A DNA stretch of 64,000 nt. Origin: Pueraria montana var. lobata. Its lineage: Eukaryota; Streptophyta; Magnoliopsida; Fabales; Fabaceae. The stretch lies in the NCBI GenBank assembly GCA_026413185.1, contig CM048646.1:25089004-25153003 (forward strand). Direction: 5' to 3'. How positions within the stretch are numbered: the first letter of the stretch is position 1; each line of letters begins with the position of its first letter. Below the pieces are notes generated by a model that had not been told where the DNA came from, did not search any database, and worked only from the letters and a program-made list of their open reading frames with translations. Of this stretch, positions 12,185-22,696 are shown piece by piece. The position numbers and the translations under genes are program-made.

Positions 12185-12529
12185 ACCACGGTCGTGCTAA
12201 ATTGAGCACAGCCGTGGTGGTAGAAGCAAGGCTGTGGTTATATTTGACCACAGCTGTGCTCCCAGCATCCCCAAACAACGTCATTTACGACCACAGCCGT
12301 GCTAAAATTACCATGGCCGTGGTCAATGGACCCTGGAAGTGGAAATTTTGCAATTTTTGTGAAAATCAACGTCATTTACGACCACGGCCGTGCTAAATTG
12401 ACCATGGCCGTGGTTAATGACCACGGGTTGGGTAAATGGACCCTGGAAGTAGAAAATTTTCAATTTTTGTGAAAATCAGCGTCAAAATTTTCCGACCACG
12501 GCTGTGGTAAGTTTTACCACGGCCATGGT
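12185..12529 (+). promoter_or_regulatory. Internal phased palindrome array
   Basis: Eleven variants of ACCACGGCCGTGGT start at 12185, 12205, 12225, 12247, 12290, 12310, 12381, 12401, 12420, 12495 and 12516. Within runs the spacing is 19-22 bp. The sites differ mostly by CG-to-TG or CG-to-CA changes. The array lies between the end of gag-PR and a pyrimidine tract, and is also present in copy 2. Function is unknown. It repeats the architecture of the LTR promoter. Confidence 0.7.
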
Positions 12530-12540
12530 AAAAAAAAAAA

Positions 12541-12605
12541 AATTCTTTCTTTTCTTTTTCAGGTTCATGGTCCCTCCTCACCAGAAGCATTACCAGATAC
12601 CTTAG
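12541..12605 (+). other. Splice-acceptor-like tract and 12-codon mini-ORF
   Basis: The tract 'ttctttcttttctttttcag' is followed after four bases by an ATG at 12567 whose frame (MVPPHQKHYQIP) ends at 12605. Copy 2 has the same tract, ATG and stop. It may be a relic of the spliced third-ORF region of autonomous Athila elements. Weak. Confidence 0.3.
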
Positions 12606-13900
12606 AGACCCACTTTTGAGGAGGTTTTTCTATTTCTTTTTCTATTTTTTTGTTTTCTTGTTTCAGTACTTTATTTTATGTTTCCCTTCAGTACATTTTA
12701 TTTTCATGTCTTGTTATGCATTGAGGACATTGCATACTTTAAGTGTGGGGAGGGGGTCACGGTTTTTCTCCCCAGCTTTGAATTGCTGTGATTTGTGATT
12801 ATGCCAGTACATTGTTCTGTGTTATTTTTGAATTCTTGATAGTTATGAAATTTTGTTTTCAGAACCCCTTTAAAAAAAAAAAAAATTTGCAGCATTGCAG
12901 TGGGATTTTCTTCAAGGAAATGAACATTAGCACCGAACATAATTGAATAAATTGTTTTCCCTTGAGCTTAGCCATAGAAATGTGAGTTTTGAGCTTTTGT
13001 TTCTTTTAGTGTGTGATTCTGATCCACCTTAGGTGGCATGTTCTATTTTCTATCCTGAAATAGATATCCTTGATTGGCTTTTTATTTTTTGAAACTGTTG
13101 AGGCATTGGTTAGGCATTTTTCTAGATTCAGATTTTGTGTTACATCCCCATCTAGTTGCCTGTTTTGAGCCTAATTAAATATTCATTTGTCACCTTACTC
13201 TATGAAATTATGTATATTTGTTTATGCTTGGTGATCTGAAGGATGGGGGAAAAACCAATGTAATGTAGAGCATCCAGTTAAAAAAAAAAAAAAAAGAATT
13301 CAGTGTCTCTCAACTTCTCCTGTGAATTGAATAAAATAAGGTCAAAAACCTTTAAAAAAAAAAAGAGAAGAAAAATAGAATAACAGGAGAAGAAGTGAGA
13401 GCTGAAATATGGGTAGTGAAAAAGTGGATGAAGGAAGGCATTGGCTCCCTTTTGATTTTAGATCACTGAGTGTGAACTGCCATTAGAGCCCTTTGTTGTC
13501 CTTTCCTTTCAACATCTACCTATCATTATAAACTGGGCCCCATTACACCCTGTCATGCCTCATTTGTTCTGTTTGTGAAAAGTTTATTGAGTTGAGTTGA
13601 TTGATGAATATATTTGTGAACATGCTCAATTAAGTGTGATTTGAGAGAATTTCTGTTGACCCTGAAACACTGAGAGAATGAGAGATGAGTGAACCAGACT
13701 CATGGGAAATTGGTCATTTATGCGGGTGTTTTAAGTCTAATGGATTCTTTGGAAAAATTCTGCTGCACTTTGTTGCTTTTATTGTTGCTTATGTTTCATT
13801 TTCCATTCAAAATAAATTGGGGTTCTGTTACAAGTTCTTGACTAGAGGGAATTGGTTTTGATATTTGACTCAGAATAATTGCTTGAGAGCAAGCAATGCT
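12606..13900 (+). other. Non-coding 3' internal region of copy 1
   Basis: About 1.3 kb without a conserved ORF, containing several A tracts and a 'gtgtggggaggggg' purine block near 12741-12755 that resembles a second polypurine tract. Closely matched in copy 2. Confidence 0.6.
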
Positions 13901-13915
13901 CAAGTGTGGGGAGGT
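13901..13915 (+). other. Polypurine tract of Athila-type copy 1
   Basis: CAAGTGTGGGGAGGT lies directly before the 3' LTR TGATAAACC. It would prime plus-strand synthesis. The same sequence precedes the LTR in copy 2. Confidence 0.85.
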
Positions 13916-15205
13916 TGATAAACCGAACTTTGATTGTATTTTGATGTGAGTTTAGATGCCATTTTCATACATTTTGAATATATTTTATTGGCAAAACTCA
14001 CTGTTTGGTGTTAGTTGGTGCAAGACAGGTACTCAAGAGGCTTAATGAGGAAAATAGTTGAAAATTGCACTTTTTGGAGCAAAAATGCCACTGTCTAGAG
14101 GACCAAGAAAAAAAGGCCAGAATTGAAGTAACGCAAGGACCATGGCCATGGTAAATTACCATGGCCATGGTAAATTTACCATGGCCATGCTGGTTGCGTA
14201 GTAGAATTGGACTTTTATGCAAGGACCACGGCCGTGGTCATTTTACCACGGCCGTGGTAAGTTGTGCTGTCAGCCATTTAAAATTTGAATTATTATAAAT
14301 AGGATAGGAAACCCTTTTATCTTTATCTTTTGTTCTATTTCGAAAACTGAGGGTTGTGGGTGAGAAAGAGGTCCTGTGAGAGACTCTGAGCTGCGGGAGG
14401 ACGTAGAGAACACCATTGGGGATCATCACTGTAAAGTTTCTTCCCTTTTGTAATCTTTATGTCTTCTTTTGAGTTTTCTGGCTTAATCATGAACATGAGT
14501 GGCTAGTTTCTCTTAGCCCCGGATTGTGATGTAGCTGTACCCTTGTACCCCCGATTCTAATTTTAATAAAACCTCGATGTTATTCAGTTATTTGTATCTC
14601 TTCACTACTTTTATTACTTTTAGGACCGATCAGTCTAAACATAAGTTAATCTCTTGTCTATGATCAATTGCTTGCGATTAACTGAACTGTGAAGTGATTG
14701 GATTTGTACAATTTGCATGATCAAACTTATTGTATGAATTTCCAGTAGATTAACCTGTTAATCAACCTCTCTGAGAATTATCATTTGCTCTAAATTAATT
14801 CACCTATGATCAATTGGGAATTAAATTAGGGGAAATAGCGTTATTAACTATGATCAATTGTTAATTAACGAATTTAAGAGGTCGCTGGCAAGTAACACAT
14901 TTAGGAATTTTATTAAGATTAGAATTGGGGGAAAAAGGGGTACATGTGAAATCACAATCCTAGGCTTCTTTATCATAATTGTTCTCACAGTAATCTTTCT
15001 GCTCCGATTCTCTTTCTTTTGAAAAGAATAATTGACCAACATTCTTCTTAATTTGATTTTTATATTCTGGATTGCTTAGTTATTTGCGAGATTGATTATT
15101 TGGGAACGCGACTGGTCCTTTGGGTTCGATATCCGGACTCCTAGAGTCCACTGTTACTACTGCGTAGGGTACGCTTGCCCTTTGCGAACGCATTTTTACA
15201 CATCA
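13916..15205 (+). repeat. 3' LTR of Athila-type copy 1
   Basis: 1290 bp, TG...CA, with palindromes and a TATA box (14294-14301) as in the 5' LTR. Followed by the TSD TGTGC at 15206-15210. Confidence 0.9.
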
Positions 15206-15517
15206 TGTGCTAGAAGTGGCATTGAGAATACTTGTATAAGCCAGAAGTGATAGTGAAGAATACTTGTTTGTAATCATTTATTGATTAATGGAACCCTTAT
15301 CAAGTTGAAGGAGAACTAGATGTAGCTCAGGTTGAGTGGACTAGCATAAAAACAAGTGCTCTTGTTCTAACGCTCATTATCCCTCATGTTTTCATCTTTG
15401 GACGAAACATTTCAAACTTGTTTTTGAAACTAGCATCTGTGAAAAAGGTTGCAAAAAGTTTTCTAAGAGCACATATACAGTATTCAACCCCCTTCTAGTG
15501 TGTTTGGTTTATTTCAG

Positions 15518-16142
15518 TCATCCCTCCATTTTGCGTTCTGCCATAGCCACTATACACAGCAGTGTCATGGACCTCGTGGCCATGGCCTCCTTTCGCACTA
15601 TTACATAGGTTCCCTGGCCTTTCCCTTCCACGTTTTGCCCTAGCTGCGCACACAACACCATCGTGCACTCCTTCTGCATTATCACATAGTCGTCGTCATA
15701 ACCGTCGTGGGTTCCTTTGCTCGCACAACAGACAACACATAGAAGGTTGGTTGTTGTGTGTTCCTTTGCTCGCTCAAGTACAAACCCAAGAATCCCAAAC
15801 CCCAAGCTCCCAAAATGTAATTCAACAAATTAACTTTGAATTCAAATAGAATATTCCAAACATTGTTATCTGATTGTGGAAATTGCTTCAATGCAACGAA
15901 GTCGACAATAAACAAAACGAAGATAGTGCACTGGCTCAAAATTTTAATTTGGAACTTTTAAAAGAATTGAAATTCTTTTAGAATTTTTAATTTGGTTTGC
16001 GAGTCGACCCGTTTAACCGTGGCCTATGTGGATAAATAATTTTTACCCAATTATATTGCAGACCGGGCTAGCTCGGCTCATTACAATTACACATGTTTAT
16101 GCAAATAGGCCTCAAATGGGTTGGCCCATATACCCAGCCTTA
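15518..16142. other. Right arm of the hAT-like element, no gene
   Basis: Open frames here (for example 15562-15849 and its opposite strand) have no recognisable domain. The arm is GC-richer than its surroundings around 15560-15720, possibly a captured fragment, but I cannot name it. Confidence 0.4.
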
Positions 16143-17719
16143 TGTTTCTGTGCCTTAGTCGTTGCCTATATATAGAAGCTCCTTAACACTTTAACCTAAC
16201 AGTACCTAGCTCTTACATTAAGAGTTCAACCCATGAGAAACATGATGCATGTTTCTCATCTTTTTAAACTCTCCTTTAATGGGCTCATACATTTCAAGCC
16301 CAACCCAAAAGAAATATTATTTAATATTGCTGTTACCCAAGTAATAAGAATGTCTTGTGATTCGACATAACCTTTCCATGACATATGCTCTTGTATAAAT
16401 TAGTCCCTTTGTCCAAATGTCATAATTGAACACAAAACATATGTTATGTCATCATTGTATAGTTCAACTTATCTATTTCTTTATACCTGAGAAGACATTA
16501 AAATAAATGAGATCAATATCCCATATTGACTCATTTAGCACGACCATGCATAATTGTCTTATTGTCTTACTTTATCAAGAAGGCTCACATATATTACTCC
16601 TATTATGAAGGAGGAACAAATCCCATATAGATCACTCGCATTCCTCTTCATTATTTGTTCTATGTCTAATAACCAACTTTATAATCACCTTATCACAAGC
16701 AACATTTGATGGTATTAAAACACACAACTCTTCATGTAGGAATCGTAGTGAGTTTAGGTCTAAGGACTTTATACACCACAATCACTTTGAGAATCACTTA
16801 CGACAATTTTACAACTCTTTTATGCAACATTCTCTTAGTAGGCCAATCCAGTACATCTTTAACCGTTAATCATGTACTCACGTGAAGACTTGATGATATC
16901 TCGTATCCATGACCTGTGACTTGCGGTCATCGGTTCACTCACATACTTGTCTCAATGTATTTATTGTTGTACGTATTGACAATAATACTTGACTAGGGAT
17001 ATTTTAATAATAACATTAAATAAACTATTCTATGGACTTTATCATGTTCTAATACACACCTAATAAATGAAACGCCTCATATCATTAATGTAATAAACAA
17101 AACAAGATACAACTGTAAACCATAAATTATTGGCCTCTAGGGCTTACACGAACAATATTAACTACTTTAGATTTATTTGTGAATATGTTGGATATTTTGG
17201 TTTTGTATTTAAAAATTTATTATTATATAGTAAGTAAATAATTTAAAAGGTTAACCAATTAATTTATAATTTAATTTTCAAACTCTTTTTAGATTTGTAA
17301 TGATATTATTGTAATGAAATTTAGAACTGTGAATAAAAATATAAATAGGGGTACTGATTATATGATCATGAAAAACAAGCACATAATTATTTTATATTTA
17401 TCATAATCTAATTTTAAATTTTGGTCGTTCAGACTATAGTATCTGAATCCATTGTTGTTTGTTTAATTTTTAAACTTCTCTTGTATTAAAATGTTTATAA
17501 CCTTTTCCCAATACAATATTCATAATCATATTAATAAGTTATCACTATGCAATTGTTTTTAAAATAAAAACCGCACCCAGAAATTATTTTTTTCCCAACA
17601 TGAAGCATGTAGTCTTAAAATTAATGCCAATAAAATCCTTGACAATTGCTTTAAAGTCTTCAACTACAAATAGGCTTCATTTTATCCATTTTTTAGGTTT
17701 AATTTTTTTCTTAAAAGAA

Positions 17720-18430
17720 GATTTTTTTATATAAGCAAAGTTTTATTCAAAAAAGAAATACAAGTACTATATCTTGTACACAAAAATATTTACAGACCTA
17801 ACTAGATGGATAAAAATAGACAAACTACAAAATCAATATATCAATAAGAGAATACCATCGAGCTCTATCCATTTTAGCCTTAGAACAAGTTCATGATGTA
17901 ACTTTTACTAGCTCTAAAATATCGTTGAAGTTAAAAGAAACACCTCATCTAGATATGTCTTCTCCTCCCCACACATTATTCATCAGAGCTTCTTCCACAT
18001 GTCTTCTCCTACTATGCTTGATTTGATCCCCTAGCCCATGCACATTGTAAGTGGAAATCTTCATGATGCACTATTCTTAACCCCCTGTTTGATTTCTCCA
18101 GTTTTTGTTGTGTCTTCCATTTGTTTAAACACTTGCATGTAACATGCATCCTCCCTTGACCCAGTGACCCCTAAATCCTTAGCCAATATGCTTAAACCTT
18201 TTCAGCCATTTCCCCTCCCATTCGCAGGATGATCTCTGTTACACTTCCTCACATCTGAATCAAAAATTGATGTCCCAAAATCACTTGAAACACTTGAATG
18301 TGAAACCTCAATATAGGTTGATGGGTAGGCTTCGCATCACCCAAGATGTTAAATTCTCTTCTTTGAGTTGTCTCTCCTACAAAGCTACTACCATGACACT
18401 ATCACATGACTGAACAAGGAGGCATGACTT
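17720..18430 (-). pseudogene. LINE remnant with a large internal deletion
   Basis: On the minus strand a frame starting near 18065 reads MKISTYNVHGLGDQIKHSRR, the N-terminus of a plant LINE apurinic endonuclease (the N-x-x-G-L-G motif). Upstream lies a degenerate stretch that fits the end of ORF1. Only about 40 codons later the sequence jumps to a 3' UTR ending 'gaataaaactttgcttatataaaaaaa' (about 17752-17720), typical of LINE tails. Most of the endonuclease and all of the reverse transcriptase are absent. Truncated and non-functional. Confidence 0.6.
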
Positions 18431-18559
18431 GATTCACAACATATTTCATAACGCCCATAGCGTAGGCCTTGGGATTAGGTGGAGCCGTGGAGGAGGGCAA
18501 TTGCATGATGGAGATGAAATGCATGAAGCACCCTCCAAAGTTTATGACGTTAATTTTAC

Positions 18560-19170
18560 TTTGTGAAGCTTTGTTACACCTAAATTTATTTAAGTTCGAT
18601 GTATCCCATTGAGTTTGACATCAAAAGAAAGTTAATGATTGAATAATTTATTGAATACATTACTGTCTATGCAAATTGAATTTCACCTTGGGGTCAACTT
18701 ATCTTTTTTTTTTTTCAGAAAAAAAATTGTTCAAATTTAAATAATGTAATTAATCTATTCAAAGAAAATAATTTAATTAAAATTTTAGTATCTATGTTAT
18801 AAAATGTAGATAAGTTTCTCTTTAATTTCATAATAACCTTTTCGTATTTATTTATTAATTTGTTGGACATTTCGGATTGTGATGCATTTAAATGTTTGTT
18901 ATGAAACAGTAGATAAATATTTTAAAAAGTTAAACCATTCAATTTATAATTTAAATTTCAAATGATCTCTATATTTGTAATGATATTATTTTGTAACAAT
19001 ATTTAAAAATTAAATAAAATGATAAACACTGAAACTGGTCATAATGTAAATGTGGCCGAAAAATATCATAAATAGGGGAACCAATACCATATTCTAGTTC
19101 TAATAGAATACAAGCAGTTGCATAATTTTAAATTTATCATAACTAACTTTTAATATGTAGTTTTGTATAT
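18560..19170. repeat. Paralogous repeat carrying the empty insertion site
   Basis: The segment 'gtttctctttaatttcataataaccttttcg...ttgttggacatttcgg' aligns with 6441-6463 joined to 17160-17200. The Copia LTR, hAT-like element and everything inside are absent here. The two copies are strongly diverged, so the duplication is old. Confidence 0.55.
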
Positions 19171-19239
19171 ATCTTATACTTCAAATTATGTTTTTGCCCT
19201 TATTCTTACCACTAAAAAATTGTTGAGATCAAAATGGAA

Positions 19240-20245
19240 GAATTCAAAAGCTAATAGTAAATTCACTAGTTGCGTAGAGCACAAGGAAAGCATGGAGGAT
19301 CTTTAGATTGGTCGTCAGGTGTTATTCACTCCAAGCAAAACTCATGAAAGGTGAGGCCACATCATAGGACAACATTAGCAAGTGAAACTGGTTGTTGGAA
19401 AATAGGCCTTTCTGGAGGGTTTGAGAGATCCCTTTTCCACAAAAAGCATTGATAACCAAATTGGTAGATCGAATGAAATACTTATACCAATTGGTTATCA
19501 ATGCTAGCTTTTTGTGCAAAAGGGATCTATCATACCCTCCAAAAGGGCCTATTTTCCGGCCACAGTTTTCACCTGCTACTGCTGTGCTACCATGCGGCCA
19601 CGCCAATCACGAGTTTTGCTTGGAGCGAATAATGCCTGAGGACCAATTTAAAGATCTCCATGCATTCCTTATGCTCTTCAGATCTAGTGAATTTACTCAT
19701 AGCCTTTGGTTAAGATGAAACACTTATACCAATTGGTTATCAGTGTTTTTTGTGCAAAAGGGATCTATCATACCCTCCAGAAGGGCGTATTTTCTAGCCA
19801 CCGGCATCACCTACTGTCATTGTCCTCTCATGTGGGCATGCCTTTCATGAGTTCTGCATGGAGCAAAAATAACGCTTGAGGAGCAATCTAAACATCTTCC
19901 ATGCATTCTGTGTGCTCTTCGCAACTATTGAATTTACTCTTAGCTTTTGGATCAGATGAAAGCACAACAGGTGAAACTGGTCATTGGAAAAAAGGCCCTT
20001 TTGAAAGGTATGGCAAATGCCTTTTGCACAAAAAGCATTGATAACCAATTGGTACAAGTGTTTCGTTTGAACCACCAAAAAGCTAAGAGTAAATTCACTA
20101 GTTGCAAAGAGTACAACGAATGCATGAAGGATCTTTAGATTGGTCCTCAGGTGAAACTAGTGGCTGGAAAATAGGCCCTACGACAGATTCCTTTTGCACA
20201 AAAAACAATGATAACCAATTGGTATAACTATTTCATCTGAACCAA
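19240..20245. repeat. Inverted-repeat cluster of RING-finger gene fragments
   Basis: A ~240-bp unit occurs on the minus strand (about 19240-19480), then on the plus strand twice (from 19481 and from 19723, 242 bp apart), then on the minus strand twice more (about 19960-20140 and 20140-20245, the last partial). Plus-strand units translate to LPCGHANHEFCLE and LSCGHAFHEFCME, matching the C-G-H-x-x-H-x-x-C core of a RING-type zinc finger. The first minus unit has a broken equivalent. Units share 'ccaattggttatcaatg', 'gtgcaaaagggatctatcataccctcc' and 'gcctattttc'. The centre at about 19480 is a head-to-head palindrome. No complete RING domain remains. Confidence 0.7.
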
Positions 20246-20507
20246 AATAAAGTTGACACGTTTGGACATAATATTGGACATAATACGTACATAATACTTC
20301 ACAAAATTAATATATACAATTTTCATCTATAACATGTTGTAGATGATAGAATTAATTTTAAAAAGAAGTGATTATTTTAAGAAAAAGGTTCCAACAAATG
20401 GATGCTATCATCTACTTATACACAATTTTCAAAAAAATATGTGAACAAATAACTTATGTTAGAATGATATAGTCAATATAGGAAGACAACAAATCATAAT
20501 GAATTAA

Positions 20508-20798
20508 GGTTTAAATACCTTTTTAGTCCTTGCAATTTAGCGCTTTTTTACTTTTCCTCTTTGCAATTTTTTTTGGTTTTAGTCCTTGCAAATTATGTTT
20601 GTTTTGTTTTTTGTCATTAAAGCGGTTTAGATAGCGTTTTTTCACTGTTCAAAGCACTATCTAAACCACTTGAAGGACAAAAAAAAAACAAACATAATAT
20701 ACAAGGACTAAAAATAAAATAAAATAAAATAAAATAAAATTGCAAGGACGAAAAGCAAAAAAACACTAAATTGCAAGGACTAAAAAGGTATTTAAGCC
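20508..20798. mobile_element. Mutator-type MITE (291 bp)
   Basis: The inverted ends are GGTTTAAATACCTTTTTAGT and its near-complement ending 'aaaaggtatttaagcc'. A perfect 9-bp TSD ATGAATTAA lies at 20499-20507 and 20799-20807. The arms extend inward about 130 bp, meeting at 'ggtttagatagcg...cactatctaaacc'. No coding capacity. The 9-bp duplication and G...C ends indicate mobilisation by a Mutator-like transposase. Confidence 0.88.
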
Positions 20799-21529
20799 AT
20801 GAATTAACTAAGACATTTCTGCTAGTGCAAATGAGTTTATCAGGATTAAAGTCACAGTTGATGATGTGAAAAATAAATAAAAGGAATGAGTTCACAACTA
20901 TTGAATTCTGTTTTCACGTGAATCATCATTTGCATCATGCATAGTAATCAAATTGACAAAGGAAAAAATGTCAAGAAAAAAACAGAGAAAATACAAAATT
21001 TATCTCAGAACAGAATAAAAATGCATAAATAAAACTTGAAATGATATATTATGGGTTAAAGGATATTTTACTTTCATTATTGTTGTGCTGAATTCGGGGA
21101 TTGTCATTCAATTTTCTATTAAGCCTTTGAAGAACAAAAAAAAAAACAATAATTACAGAAAATAATCTAGATTAGTTTGACATCATGACATATGATATAT
21201 GACTAAAAAGTTGAGAATGAAAATGAAAATCATTTAACTTTCCACAAGATATATTAAAGCAAAAAAAATGATAAATGAAGAAGATTAATTAATGTCTTGA
21301 AGACCTTGATCAGTATTAATTTTAGATTCTCATCATGTTTGATGCTGGAAAAAAATTTAGGGTGAGATAAAAAAAATTTTAGGGTGAGTTCAATTAAAAA
21401 GCAATTGGGCTGAGAAATTATCAATATGATATTTTTCACTAATAATATAAAATAAGTCACAAACATACTCAATGATAATTTATTATTTATGCGCTTGTAT
21501 TTTATTAGAATGAAAATATGACCTGTACC

Positions 21530-21700
21530 TCTATTTATTTTATCAATTTAGTCCCTCAAATTCAGTGTTTAGGGACTAAAAACTTTGTTTTTTTTTTTCA
21601 AATTTGAGGGACTAAAATGATCTTTTTTAAATTTGGAGGATCACAGCCAAATACACCCCAAATTTCATGAACTAAAAACATAATTAAGCCAAAAAAAAAA
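21530..21700. repeat. Degenerate MITE fragment
   Basis: 'aatttagtccctcaaattcag' and 'caaatttgagggactaaaatg' form an inverted pair, with further 'agggactaaaaac' and 'gaactaaaaacataattaagcc' sequence. Ends are decayed and no TSD was found. Confidence 0.45.
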
Positions 21701-21789
21701 CTCATTAATCTATTAGGCTCTATGATACCGTATAAAGATATGAAAATAAGTGTTGTTTCATTAATTTGCAAAGGTTACACAGGGATGTA

Positions 21790-21884
21790 CTTTTTTTTTT
21801 ATATGTAGGAATCGAAGACGGGTACCAAGGGGTTTACAATAACTCACATACCCTACTCAACCAACTAAGCTAAACCCCCTTGAT
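21790..21884 (-). mobile_element. Very short tRNA-derived SINE
   Basis: Read on the minus strand, 95 bp. An A-box-like TAGCTTAGTTGG (21872-21861) and a B-box-like CTTCGATTCC (21817-21808) are followed by an A-rich tail (plus-strand T run at 21791-21800). It is flanked by a 15-bp duplication TTACA(C/T)AGGGATGTA at 21775-21789 and 21885-21899 with one mismatch. The pol III boxes, A-tail and long TSD together identify a SINE moved by a LINE. Confidence 0.8.
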
Positions 21885-22020
21885 TTACATAGGGATGTAT
21901 AATATAGAATTACTGAGACGTTGTTACAATTGAATTAGCAAAATCTGAGTGGATTTGAACTAATACTAACAAAATAATAATATACGAACAAACATTTTGA
22001 ATGAGTATGATTTGAATGAA

Positions 22021-22687
22021 GATGTTGGCTAGGGTGCCACAGTTGAGTAACTGTGGCACCGTGGCAAAGTTTATATTAGCCGTCTGATATAGCCCTTGCA
22101 ATCGTGCGGTTCATAATTTTATACTTTATAAGATTTTTTAAAATGGTCCAGAGAGTTTGAAAGTATTAATTGATTTTACTATTTATTAATAATATATCTC
22201 AAATATATAGCTAAAAATTACTAAACATTTTTTTTCTTAGTCGTGATCACTAAAAGCAAGCCTGAATAATATACATCAGATTTACATAATTGTTTGACAA
22301 AAAAAAGCAACAAAAGGAGACACACAGTGTGGCGTCTCTTGTGCTAAAAAATTTGAAGTGCATGAGGAGTCACACAGTGTGGCACCTTTTGTTATTCTGA
22401 TGTGGCAAAAACAACCCATATCATATAAATTATTTTCAAAGAATACCTTTTTAGTATTTACTTTTTTTTTTCTACCTATTTTGGTTAAAAAATCCAGAAT
22501 TTCTCTATTTCAAATACAAGTTTTTTATATTATTTTAATGAATACTTTCAAACTCTCTGCACCATTTTAAAAAATCTTATAAAGTATAAAATTATGAACC
22601 GCACGATTGCAAGGGCTATATCAGACGGCTAATATAAACTTTGCCACGGTGCCACAGTTACTAAACTGTGGCACCCTAGCCAACGTC
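22021..22687. mobile_element. Mutator-type non-autonomous element with nested hairpins (667 bp)
   Basis: Terminal inverted repeats of about 148 bp (22021-22168 and 22540-22687) start GATGTTGGCTAGGGTGCCAC. A perfect 9-bp TSD TTGAATGAA lies at 22012-22020 and 22688-22696. Each arm contains its own hairpin: GGTGCCACAGTT-GAGT-AACTGTGGCACC on the left, with a related one on the right. The core has further 'cacacagtgtggc' palindromes near 22321-22385. No transposase. Confidence 0.9.
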
Positions 22688-22696
22688 TTGAATGAA

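Larger units (their letters stand above)
8131..15205 (+). mobile_element. Non-autonomous Athila-type Gypsy element, copy 1
   Basis: Two LTRs of exactly 1290 bp (8131-9420 and 13916-15205) flank an internal region with PBS, a gag-protease ORF and a polypurine tract. A perfect 5-bp TSD TGTGC lies at 8126-8130 and 15206-15210. There is no reverse transcriptase, RNase H or integrase. The sequence passes directly from the protease to the post-pol 'gacgttaaacaagcgct' motif typical of Athila elements. I count roughly 18 LTR differences (~1.4%). A second copy with the same structure lies at 49405-56355. Confidence 0.92.
7116..15517 (+). mobile_element. Old Sirevirus-like LTR remnant, split by the Athila-type element
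   Basis: The left end 'tgtctaatatctcaaaatctcatagttttgatgat' and the right end '...tattcaacccccttctagtg' are typical of legume Sirevirus/Maximus LTR ends (recognised from general knowledge). The inner parts run to 8130 and resume at 15211. No TSD could be assigned and the outer boundaries are approximate. No internal coding region is present, so it is a solo LTR or a fragment. Confidence 0.45.
6759..16142. mobile_element. hAT-like non-autonomous element carrying nested LTR elements
   Basis: The left end reads 'taggggtgggtatatggg' (6759 on). The right end reads 'cccatatacccagcctta' (to 16142), an inverted repeat with two mismatches. The flanks 'ggtttcag' (6751-6758) and 'tgtttctg' (16143-16150) match at 6 of 8 positions, fitting a decayed 8-bp hAT duplication. 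The arms (6759-7115 and 15518-16142) hold no transposase. The assignment rests on end structure and on the fact that removing it joins the two halves of the Copia LTR. Confidence 0.5.
6464..17154 (-). mobile_element. Copia-type solo LTR, split by a hAT-like insertion
   Basis: Read on the minus strand the LTR starts TGTTCGTGTAAGCCCTAGAG at 17154 and ends ...TTACCCAACA at 6464. A perfect 5-bp duplication ATATT flanks it (6459-6463 and 17155-17159). A TATA-like 'ctatatatagg' lies on the minus strand near 16160-16172. The LTR is interrupted between 6758 and 16151. Without the insert it is about 1.3 kb. No internal region remains, so this is a solo LTR left by unequal recombination. Confidence 0.7.

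Noticed and set aside
15562..15849. 95-codon ORF in the hAT-like right arm
   Set aside because: Overlapping frames of similar length on both strands and no recognisable domain.
21790..21884. Functional tRNA gene
   Set aside because: A and B boxes are present, but the sequence does not fold into a proper cloverleaf by eye and has an A-tail with a 15-bp TSD, so it is a SINE.
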